Source of the DNA: Candidatus Amoebophilus asiaticus 5a2
GTDB taxonomy: Bacteria; Bacteroidota; Bacteroidia; Cytophagales; Amoebophilaceae
Assembly (NCBI RefSeq): GCF_000020565.1
Contig: NC_010830.1
Coordinates: 186,001-250,000, forward strand
DNA: 64,000 nucleotides
Direction: 5' to 3'
The notes under the pieces are model-generated. The model searched no databases and was not told the DNA's origin. It saw only the letters and a program-made list of their open reading frames with translations. Each line of letters starts with the position of its first letter. Positions within the stretch are counted from its first letter, which is position 1. The translations under genes were made by a program, and so were the position numbers. Shown in pieces: positions 1 through 7,379 of the stretch.

Positions 1-389
1 CCTTTAGCTTTGACTAGTCTCAAATCCCCACTCCCTACTTCTAAGTAATCTATTACTATACCTTCTCCTCTCAAAAGCCGCAAAGGATTTATACGCAACT
101 TCAAATACTTAATAGCACATAATAATTGATTATTAGGATCTTTTACTAAAAAATCTGTAAGTAAAACTTTATGGAACCATTTTAATGAGAAATGCTGATG
201 CTGTATATGAAAGTGCGTTTGTGCGTTTAACTTATTAAGTACTCTTTTAAATAATGTATTTTGTACTTGTGGTATATTTATAAATAATACAAAACTTATG
301 ATAATAGATAATACAAAGAATGCCAGCCATTTCAGGAAGGTGGCTATAAAATTTTTCTTTATCTTCGGTTTTTGATCAGTAGTACACAA
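1..389 (-). CDS. TamB-like translocation/assembly protein, N-terminal part (cut by window edge)
   Basis: The minus strand is open from about 389 to the left edge. It encodes a lysine-rich start, one hydrophobic helix (residues ~16-36) and then a segment of the type IPQVQN...LN.L...FHIQ...LTDFLVKDPNN. This layout is typical of the N-terminus of Bacteroidota TamB/AsmA-like proteins, very large envelope proteins anchored in the inner membrane that bridge the periplasm. The divergent neighbour tsaD fits, because tamB-tsaD pairs are common in Bacteroidota (from memory). The only in-frame start candidate near the beginning is TTG at 389-387, which would overlap the tsaD ATG by one base, so the start is uncertain. 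The family call rests on about 125 residues. Confidence 0.6.
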   Translation of the reverse strand, partial: MCTTDQKPKIKKNFIATFLKWLAFFVLSIIISFVLFINIPQVQNTLFKRVLNKLNAQTHFHIQHQHFSLKWFHKVLLTDFLVKDPNNQLLCAIKYLKLRINPLRLLRGEGIVIDYLEVGSGDLRLVKAK

Positions 390-1402
390 TGCAACAAAAA
401 AATATAAATATATTAGCTATAGAGTCATCTTGTGATGAAACAGCTGCAGCTGTCATCTGTAATGAAAAGATAGCCAGCAATGTGATTGCTAGCCAATCTA
501 TTCACGAAATTTATGGAGGGGTTGTACCCGAACTAGCCTCCAGGGCTCATCAGCAAAAAATTGTTCCAATAGTAAGCCAAGCACTAAAAAGTGCAAACTT
601 AACTAAGGAAGCATTGCATGCTGTAGCTTTTACAAGAGGCCCTGGTCTATTGGGAGCCCTGCTGATAGGAGCTTGCTTTGCCAAATCCTTAGCATTAGGC
701 TTAGGTATACCGCTTGTAGCTGTACACCACATGCATGCGCATGTGCTTGCTAACTTTATAGAAGATCCCCAACCTACTTTTCCTTTTTTGTGCCTCACCA
801 TCAGTGGAGGACACACGCAACTGGTGCTTGTGAACAGTTATACATCTATGCAACTGATAGGACAAACACAAGATGACGCTGTAGGAGAAGCGTTCGATAA
901 GATAGCTAAAATAATGAATTTTTCCTACCCTGGAGGACCTTTTATTGATCACTATGCTCAACAAGGAAATCCTCACAGGTTTGATTTCCCAACCACCATC
1001 ATGCCGGGCCTCGACTTCTCATTTAGTGGTATAAAGACTGCCTTCTTATATTTTATACGTAACAATATACAAAAAAATTCTAATTTTATAGCTGAGTACC
1101 AAGCGGATATTTGTGCTAGTATTCAGCACACACTTATTAAAATGTTGCTTAGCAAAGTAAAGAAGGCTATGGCATACACTGGTCTTAATAAACTAGCATT
1201 GGCAGGCGGAGTAGCGGCTAACAAAGGCCTTAGACAAGCTATAAATCAAATGGCAGCAGAAAAAGGATGGCAACTTTTTATTCCTGCAACCGAATACTGC
1301 ACAGATAATGCAGCTATGATAGCCATGGCAGCACATTATCAATACCTCGCAAACGATTTTGCTAATGTAAAGACCAATGTATTACCTAATATGCCTATAT
1401 AA
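389..1402 (+). CDS. tsaD: tRNA N6-threonylcarbamoyladenosine (t6A37) synthase subunit TsaD
   Basis: This is the Kae1/TsaD ATPase-fold enzyme. It transfers the threonylcarbamoyl group from threonylcarbamoyl-AMP to A37 of ANN-decoding tRNAs in the cytoplasm, working with TsaB and TsaE. The 337-residue length is normal. The N-terminus has the family signature IESSCDET (11-18), followed by GPGLLG (85-90), the metal-binding HHMHAH block (H114 and H118 are the likely iron ligands) and SGGHTQL. The C-terminal LAGGVAANKGLR and DNAAMIA segments are also present. The ATG at 389 gives the standard start. It reads towards smpB, which begins 18 bp downstream, probably in one transcript. MtaB, encoded at 61424, modifies the t6A product further. 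Confidence 0.96.
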   Translation: MQQKNINILAIESSCDETAAAVICNEKIASNVIASQSIHEIYGGVVPELASRAHQQKIVPIVSQALKSANLTKEALHAVAFTRGPGLLGALLIGACFAKSLALGLGIPLVAVHHMHAHVLANFIEDPQPTFPFLCLTISGGHTQLVLVNSYTSMQLIGQTQDDAVGEAFDKIAKIMNFSYPGGPFIDHYAQQGNPHRFDFPTTIMPGLDFSFSGIKTAFLYFIRNNIQKNSNFIAEYQADICASIQHTLIKMLLSKVKKAMAYTGLNKLALAGGVAANKGLRQAINQMAAEKGWQLFIPATEYCTDNAAMIAMAAHYQYLANDFANVKTNVLPNMPI

Positions 1403-1420
1403 AATAAGCTTATATATTAT

Positions 1421-1891
1421 ATGAATGTAAAAAAGAATAAAACTACCGGACTGGTTATTCGAAACAAACAAGCAAGCTTTGAATATACATTTATAGATAA
1501 ATTCATCGCCGGGATTGTACTTACTGGTACAGAAATAAAATCTATTAGAAAAGCTAAAGTTAGTTTACAGGAAGCCTATTGTTATTTTAAAAGTGGAGAA
1601 CTTTGGATTAAAAGTATGCATATTGCACAGTATGAGCAAGGCAATATATATAATCATGTAGAGAATAGAGAGAGAAAATTGCTTTTAACTAGAAAAGAGC
1701 TTAACAAGCTTATTAAAAATCAGGAAAAAGGGCTTACCATAATACCCATACAGCTCTTTATTGATGAAAACAATCGTGCTAAATTGCAAATTGCTTTAGC
1801 TAAAGGCAAAAAACTGTATGACAAAAGACAGCACATTAAAGAAAGAGATGTACAAAGAGATATGGAACGACATCAAACTGCAAAATTTTAA
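1421..1891 (+). CDS. smpB: SsrA-binding protein SmpB
   Basis: SmpB binds tmRNA and brings it to stalled ribosomes for trans-translation. The 156-residue protein shows the OB-fold core with FIAGIVLTGTEIKSIR (about 28-43), SLQEAYC, and the basic C-terminal tail with GKKLYDKRQHIKERD, which enters the decoding site. It follows tsaD by 18 bp on the same strand, so cotranscription is likely. I did not find the tmRNA gene itself in this window. The length and motifs are ordinary. Confidence 0.95.
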   Translation: MNVKKNKTTGLVIRNKQASFEYTFIDKFIAGIVLTGTEIKSIRKAKVSLQEAYCYFKSGELWIKSMHIAQYEQGNIYNHVENRERKLLLTRKELNKLIKNQEKGLTIIPIQLFIDENNRAKLQIALAKGKKLYDKRQHIKERDVQRDMERHQTAKF

Positions 1892-1955
1892 TTAAGTAAA
1901 ATCTTAATTAGTATTTATAATTCATTTATTTTTATCTACTAATAAAGTTTAGAAT

Positions 1956-2441
1956 ATGTGGCTTATAGGAATTCGTAGTGGCATCATTACACTATTAGCA
2001 TTAATTGCTTATACATTACTAGTACAAGTTTTAAATTTAAAAAACTCCATACTAGGTCACCTAGAATATGCTGTATTTACATTAGGGATATACTCTGCAC
2101 TCTTTTATTATAAGAATGCAAACAATGGTTCCATAACTTATATGCAAGGTTTGCAAGTAGGTATGATAGCTGTACTCTTTACTAGTGTGGTTATAAGCGT
2201 ATTAACATATGTTATGCTATTTACATATGGAAACAATTTTGTTAATACTTTACTACTAGAATTTAAAAGATCCATTCAGCAAATTGACCTTACTAATAAC
2301 TCCGTACAAAATAGCATAACATTGATAGAATCAGTGTTTAATTCAAAGTTGTTAGGAGTACTTATCTTCTTGTCTATCTCTTTCACAGGATTTATCTTTA
2401 CACTATTTATTGCTCTGTTTGCAAAAAAGAATAATTCCTAA
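1956..2441 (+). CDS. DUF4199-type four-helix membrane protein
   Basis: A 161-residue protein with four predicted membrane helices: roughly residues 5-25, 36-52, 66-92 and 130-158. The sequence pattern (IRSGIITLLALIAY at the start, ITYMQGLQVGMIAVLFT in the middle, GFIFTLFIALFAKKN at the end) is that of the DUF4199 family, which is largely confined to Bacteroidota and has no known function. It lies 64 bp after smpB and 94 bp before the DUF502 gene on the same strand. The family assignment is by eye; no function can be given. Confidence 0.7.
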   Translation: MWLIGIRSGIITLLALIAYTLLVQVLNLKNSILGHLEYAVFTLGIYSALFYYKNANNGSITYMQGLQVGMIAVLFTSVVISVLTYVMLFTYGNNFVNTLLLEFKRSIQQIDLTNNSVQNSITLIESVFNSKLLGVLIFLSISFTGFIFTLFIALFAKKNNS

Positions 2442-2535
2442 TGGATATTTTTCAGTGATTAGTTTTACTTAAATTTGGTATTAATAACATATACTACAAT
2501 TACCTAATTTTAGTATTTACCTATATATACGCTTT

Positions 2536-3174
2536 ATGAAAATAAAAGGAGTAAAAAAAACTAATAAACAACTATTCAACACTTTATTAGGCTACTTTTT
2601 AAGAGGGCTCTTGTTAATTGTGCCATTTGTACTAACAGGCTATATCATTTCTATGGCACTAAACTGGATGGATGGCATTATTAAAATAAAAATTCCTGGA
2701 TTAGGCATAACCATTGTTTTAGTAGCCATTACCTTATTTGGTTATTTAGGAAGTACTTTACTAGTAAGGTCATTATTTGACACCATTGAAAAGCTAGTTA
2801 CCAAAGTACCACTGATCAGTACTATATACACTTCACTTAAAGATTTAATTGCTGCATTTGTAGGCAATAAAAAGAAGTTTGATAAACCTGTTTTAGTAAC
2901 AATCGATATAGATAGAAGGATACAAAAAATAGGATTTATAACACAGCAAGAATTAGAAATACTCCACTTACCAGCAAGTGTGGCTGTTTATATTCCTGAT
3001 TCTTATAGCTTCTCTGGAGGATTATGTATTGTACCTAAAGAACTTATTACACCTTTACCAGACATTTCTGGTACAGAAGTAATGAAATTTGTTATTTCCG
3101 GTGGTGTAACAGCCATACAAAATGTAAACGAGGAAGAACAAATTGTAAACTTTCCTGCTAAAGAGAGTATATAA
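2536..3174 (+). CDS. DUF502 family membrane protein
   Basis: A 212-residue protein with two strong membrane helices (about 19-45 and 56-80). A soluble part follows with the DUF502 hallmarks: a VPLISTIYTSLKDL segment around 110-123, KPVLV after a short basic stretch, and a late YIPDSYSFSGG-like segment followed by a VISGG turn. DUF502 proteins are found widely in bacteria and plants (the COV/LCV family) and their role is unknown. It is the last gene of the tsaD-smpB block; the next 748 bp hold no gene. Confidence 0.75.
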   Translation: MKIKGVKKTNKQLFNTLLGYFLRGLLLIVPFVLTGYIISMALNWMDGIIKIKIPGLGITIVLVAITLFGYLGSTLLVRSLFDTIEKLVTKVPLISTIYTSLKDLIAAFVGNKKKFDKPVLVTIDIDRRIQKIGFITQQELEILHLPASVAVYIPDSYSFSGGLCIVPKELITPLPDISGTEVMKFVISGGVTAIQNVNEEEQIVNFPAKESI

Positions 3175-3922
3175 TCTTAAGAAGCCAATTTAAACCGATT
3201 ATATCGAAAACCTATATATAAAATAGAAATTTTGGTAGAAAAGAAAGCACTATGCAGCAAGTGTAAATTAGAAACAATTAAATAAAGTAAGTTTCTAGAA
3301 TATACTAAATCTTTCCTATAACAAAGCAACCAAATAGACTTAGTACGCGTCTATGGCCTACTCAAAATAAAACCGCTGTATTTAGCCTATAAAGGCACAT
3401 GAGTACCCGGAAATAGCTAACTACCAAGTATAAAAATAACTATATATCAACTATAAAATATAGTATTTAAGCTTGGTTGGTAAATAAAATAGGTACTTTT
3501 ATCTAAATCTGAGGATGTAGACCTATGAACACATGCGTAGACGTAAAAATTTTATACTTTTTTATGGCCAATCGTTATTAATGCTCTAGCAAGTCTACGA
3601 TAGTCAGACCATTAATATATAGTTGACAGGTGGCTATGTACCGACCAACAATAATAAACATAATGCTACTTTACAGATTCTTTCTGTAATTTCAACAATG
3701 AAGTATTACTATATATAGCCTTAAAGGTTCACTGCCTCAACTAATCATTTAGTTTTAAGTAGCCCAAAATACTCTCTCATACTAACTAAGATGATACAAA
3801 TAATTAAATTAGGGTTATATATTCCTACTTTAGTACACCTATATTACTAAACAAGAGGCATAGTTTTTTCTGATACAAACGATAGAGTTACTTTTTATAA
3901 ACTTATAAAATAAATAAAGAAG
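3175..3922. other. Gene-free stretch, 748 bp
   Basis: AT-rich DNA with stop codons in all frames at short intervals and no RNA gene that I can recognise. It contains a small hairpin (7-bp arms, 3671-3689) and a few short inverted motifs. It lies between two convergent genes (DUF502 and the flippase-like gene) and may be the remains of a decayed gene, but I see no recognisable protein fragment. Confidence 0.6.
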
Positions 3923-4966
3923 CTAAGTTTTTTTTGATTTGACCCATAATCGAGTAAAAACAAGGCTTATACACCCACATATAAGTATAGTTAGCATATG
4001 CATAGCATGCATAACTCCAGCATATAATAAAGCATTGCTTTGAGAGATTCCATAAGCCATCAAACTACTACTTACCAAAATATGATAAGCCCCTATAGCT
4101 CCTTGGATAGGCACTGCAAAACTTAAACTACTCATGGTAAGTATAGATAAGCCAACCTTCCAGTTTAGATGTGAAGTTGTATGGATGGCAAATAACCCTA
4201 CGTAATCACTTAAATAATACAGACCCCACTTAAGGATAGTAGTATATACTATAAGCATTTTCTCTTGTGATGCTAGAATACTATAAAATCCTCTTTTAAT
4301 ATTAATTATAAAAGATTTAGTGCTGGACAATTTCTTATTTAAATGGTTATGGTCCCAAGTACAGTAGATAAACAAGATGGCCCAAGCTAATACAACTATT
4401 ATAAATGCTAGCACCCAACCTAATTTTTTATAGTTGATAGAAGGGAAAGTTATAGATTGTAGTGTAAATGTTATTTCTGAAAAGCTAATAATAAAATTGC
4501 ATGCCGTTATAATTAAGAATCCAATAAAGTCTATGATACGTTCCAATACTACAGTTCCTAGTAAGATTCCCATAGGAATATCTATAGTAGTACGTCGCAG
4601 TACACTACAGCGTATTATTTCACCTAAACGTGGTACAAACAGATTACTTAAATAACCTGTCATCAATGCAGAAAAAGTCCGCATAAGACCTATATTGTAT
4701 CCAAGCGGCTGCAATAAAAGCTTCCAACGATACGCCCGCATAAGGTGGCTAAACAAACCAAGTGAAATTGATAATACTATCCATCGCCATTCTAGTTCCT
4801 GTACCTGTAAACATAAATCTTCGAATGACATGTTTCGATAAGTGTAGCGTAGCAGGATGCTGGCTACAAATAGAGAAAATATATAAGGAATAATTTTTCT
4901 GATTATTTTCAAAATAGCTTTTATATAAGCTATAAAAATAGCTAGGGTTAGAGTTAATCTGGGCAA
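3923..4966 (-). CDS. Flippase-like membrane protein (LPG synthase transmembrane domain family, UPF0104)
   Basis: A 347-residue protein with about eight to nine membrane helices and no soluble catalytic domain. It carries the family pattern: a RAYRWKLLL motif near residue 78, then GYLSNLFVPRLGEIIR (~110-125), then a VVLERIID helix. Relatives are related to the membrane half of MprF and are suspected lipid or lipid-linked-sugar flippases; the substrate is unknown. No ATG occurs near the front; the TTG at 4966 sits inside a 26-bp palindrome (4964-4989). In many Bacteroidota this family lies beside panC/panD and the GT5-like gene that diverges here (from memory). The pan genes are absent in this window. 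Confidence 0.75.
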   Translation of the reverse strand: MPRLTLTLAIFIAYIKAILKIIRKIIPYIFSLFVASILLRYTYRNMSFEDLCLQVQELEWRWIVLSISLGLFSHLMRAYRWKLLLQPLGYNIGLMRTFSALMTGYLSNLFVPRLGEIIRCSVLRRTTIDIPMGILLGTVVLERIIDFIGFLIITACNFIISFSEITFTLQSITFPSINYKKLGWVLAFIIVVLAWAILFIYCTWDHNHLNKKLSSTKSFIINIKRGFYSILASQEKMLIVYTTILKWGLYYLSDYVGLFAIHTTSHLNWKVGLSILTMSSLSFAVPIQGAIGAYHILVSSSLMAYGISQSNALLYAGVMHAMHMLTILICGCISLVFTRLWVKSKKT

Positions 4967-4989
4967 TTTGTATAAATTTATACAAATTG
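4964..4989. promoter_or_regulatory. Perfect 26-bp palindrome at the start of the flippase-like gene
   Basis: The half-site is CAATTTGTATAAA, followed immediately by its exact reverse complement. It covers the putative TTG start codon of the minus-strand gene and lies in the divergent region shared with the GT5-like gene. It could be an operator for a dimeric regulator, or a cruciform. Because the gene would start inside it, translation control is also possible. Function is inferred only from symmetry and position. Confidence 0.5.
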
Positions 4990-5123
4990 AATGAGTTTAT
5001 GCTATTCTAGTACATCAATTAGTAAAAGCAAGCAATTTTTCTTAATATTTCTTATTAATCATACCCACATTTAGGTTAAAATAACTTTTTAATATTTTGA
5101 GCTTAGTTGAGCAAGCCAGCACA

Positions 5124-5154
5124 TTGAGCATGTAATATATATTTTGTATATTTG
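5124..5154 (+). promoter_or_regulatory. Bacteroidota-type promoter for the GT5-like gene
   Basis: TTG at 5124-5126, a 20-bp spacer, then TATATTTG at 5147-5154. This matches the known Bacteroidota primary sigma consensus TTG / TAnnTTTG. It would start transcription near 5161, about 70 bp before the ATG at 5232. Confidence 0.6.
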
Positions 5155-5231
5155 TGTTCGATAGATAATATAGCCCTTGGTTGCCTACAACTGACAGGCT
5201 GTTCATAGTATAATTCAGAATCCTTCCATTC

Positions 5232-6044
5232 ATGTCTAGTTTACGCATACTTTATGTAGCTAGTGAAATAGCGCCCTTTCTTAGTACTTCTAACGTAGGA
5301 ATATTTGTTGGGAAGCTAGCACCGGCTATGCAAGAAAAAAATGTTGATATACGTATTTTGGTTCCCAGGTTTGGTGTAATTAATGAGAGAAAGAATAAAC
5401 TCCATGAGGTAGTTCGATTATCGGGAATTAGCATTAAGATAGGTAACGAAACTCAAAACTTATCTGTTAAAGTAACTGCTATACCTGGAACAAGAATCCA
5501 AGTATATTTTATTGATAACGAACTATATTTCCATAGAAAGTTTGTATTTAATGATAAAGAGGGCAACTTCTTTGAGGATAATAGTGAACGTCTTATTTTC
5601 ATATGTAAAGGCGCTTTAGAGACTGTAAAAAATTTAAACTGGGTACCTGATGTAGTTCATTGCCACGACTGGATTACTAGTTTAATACCTTTATATTTGA
5701 AAACCAGCTTAAAACAAGATCCAACATTTCAACGTACCAAAGTATTGCTTAACCTGTATAATACTAATTTCCCAGGACAATTTAATGGATCTTTTGCTGA
5801 CAAAGCAAAAATGAATGGTATGCAAGAGCAAGAAATCAATCAATTAGCTTCTGTAGGATTTGCTGAGCTTATGCAAATAGGTGCACAGTATGCCGATATG
5901 GTCATTCAGTCTGAATTGATTAATAATACTTCCTTGTCCGCTTTATGTGCTGAAAGAAATATCCCCTGCATTACTAATAATGAAGAAGGCATACAAGAAT
6001 ATCTTAAGCTTTATAAACAACTAACTGAATTAATAACACAATAG
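5232..6044 (+). CDS. GT5 starch-synthase N-domain-like protein, short form
   Basis: A 270-residue protein resembling only the N-terminal catalytic half of glycogen/starch synthase (GT5): ILYVASEIAPF at 5-15, MQEKNVDIRILVPRFG (~33-48), NSERLIFICKGALE, and VVHCHDW (~140-146). Two things argue against real glycogen synthesis. The C-terminal GT-B half is missing, and the ADP-glucose-binding K-x-G-G near the N-terminus is replaced by a STSN-containing stretch. Short proteins of this kind are widespread in Bacteroidota next to panC, and are often annotated as glycogen synthase. The ATG at 5232 is preceded by a good promoter. Function unknown. Confidence 0.7.
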   Translation: MSSLRILYVASEIAPFLSTSNVGIFVGKLAPAMQEKNVDIRILVPRFGVINERKNKLHEVVRLSGISIKIGNETQNLSVKVTAIPGTRIQVYFIDNELYFHRKFVFNDKEGNFFEDNSERLIFICKGALETVKNLNWVPDVVHCHDWITSLIPLYLKTSLKQDPTFQRTKVLLNLYNTNFPGQFNGSFADKAKMNGMQEQEINQLASVGFAELMQIGAQYADMVIQSELINNTSLSALCAERNIPCITNNEEGIQEYLKLYKQLTELITQ

Positions 6045-6365
6045 ATAAGGTACACGTTCAGGGATCTACACCACCTTATAATTACTAAAAAATACCTATT
6101 TCATTTAACAACCAACCGATAAAGGGCACCTTATAGTTGGTATATATACAATTTTATGGTTGGTAGCTAATATATTCTAGGAACACAAGTACCATTTCCT
6201 GGCTAAAAATAGTGACTTTATTTTGGGTAGAATCCTGAACAGATAAGATAATATTATATTTCTCTGTTATTAATAAGGACATACTAAAAGCGACAATACA
6301 GCTAAGTTGTAACTCTTTTACTTATACATATCATCTCTATTAGGTATGCAAACAATATAAATATG
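6045..6365. other. Gene-free stretch, 321 bp
   Basis: AT-rich spacer between the convergent GT5-like gene and the 337-residue hypothetical gene. I see no reading frame of note, no RNA gene and no clear terminator with a T-run. Confidence 0.6.
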
Positions 6366-7379
6366 TTAGTTGCCAAGTTTTTCTATTATCAGCTGTGCTC
6401 TATCTATTACTCTAGTTACTCTATCGTAGCTAGATATACTGGTAGTCAGTTCTTTTTGGATACTTAAGCGCGATGTTTTATATAGAATAGGATTTGCCTG
6501 AGTAGTAAGCTTTCCGTCTTTTTCTATCATATAGAACTTTTCTTGGTTAATATTCAAACTTGCTTGATAAACATGACCTATACTTGCCATGTTTAATTCA
6601 ATAAATTTCACATCTCTCATTTCTATGGGTGGCTGTAAAGTAAAATCTTCTATACCAACTGAACTAAATAAAAATTTCTTAAACTTATAAGTATAAACTT
6701 TATCCCATTCTATAAATACAAGCTCATCTCCATTTAAGGCATAGTCATACACATTCTCTGAAATTAGTAAGCTTTGCAGTTCTCCTATTTGATAATCATA
6801 TAATTGATTTTGTAAAGAGTATACTATATGATTTCCATACCAACAGATAGGTCCTGTAACTGCATCGCTACATTGCTCAAAACAAGGAAGTTTATGAATA
6901 ATTTCATGCTTTTCAAAATCAGCTAGGTTGATAACTTGTAAAAACATCTCGCCTCCTTGTGCATCCTTTAATAAGAGTGCTGCATGGGTTTTAGCTTGAT
7001 TTAACGAGAATTCTAAGAATTCTAATTCCTCACCAAATATGAACAAGTCCTTAGTAACTTCTTTTTGCTCTATATTATAGCATACAACTTTTCCTTGCGT
7101 GGGCCTAGCAATTGTAGAGTTATCGACAAATAAACTAATGGGATCCTCAATAGTTACATCAGTTGCAATTGTAATAACTTTATTAGTTTCCACATCCATG
7201 ACAGAAAGGTTACCTTCGCTTGCTTCATCTTCCATGCAATCATGAGGCGTCCTATATAGTATCCACCTCTCATTAGGGCTTACATCATCTAAGTAACCGC
7301 ATACCTTAGCCACCCTTGTGCTATTAGCAGAAGTAAAGGATAAGATAAATATTATAGTAATATTGATTAATTTTCTCAT
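6366..7379 (-). CDS. Secreted hypothetical protein, probably beta-propeller-like
   Basis: A 337-residue protein that I do not recognise. It begins with a clear signal peptide (residues 1-19, MRKLINITIIFILSFTSA). The mature part is a run of short beta-rich blocks of the type 'value, turn, WYGNHIVYS / ALNGDELVFIEW', which suggests a WD40/TolB-like propeller. Four cysteines (in VCGYL, HDCME, LPCFE and EQCSD) suggest disulfides outside the cytoplasm. Its start codon overlaps the stop of the upstream 716-residue gene by one base (position 7379), so the two are almost certainly made from one message and may act together. Confidence 0.55.
   Translation of the reverse strand: MRKLINITIIFILSFTSANSTRVAKVCGYLDDVSPNERWILYRTPHDCMEDEASEGNLSVMDVETNKVITIATDVTIEDPISLFVDNSTIARPTQGKVVCYNIEQKEVTKDLFIFGEELEFLEFSLNQAKTHAALLLKDAQGGEMFLQVINLADFEKHEIIHKLPCFEQCSDAVTGPICWYGNHIVYSLQNQLYDYQIGELQSLLISENVYDYALNGDELVFIEWDKVYTYKFKKFLFSSVGIEDFTLQPPIEMRDVKFIELNMASIGHVYQASLNINQEKFYMIEKDGKLTTQANPILYKTSRLSIQKELTTSISSYDRVTRVIDRAQLIIEKLGN

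Noticed and set aside
3175-3922. A tRNA, tmRNA or other RNA gene in the long gap
   Set aside because: No T-loop consensus, no acceptor-stem pairing and no tmRNA ends could be found by eye.
5232-6044. Functional glycogen synthase
   Set aside because: Half the GT-B fold and the K-x-G-G motif are missing, and no other glycogen genes are nearby.
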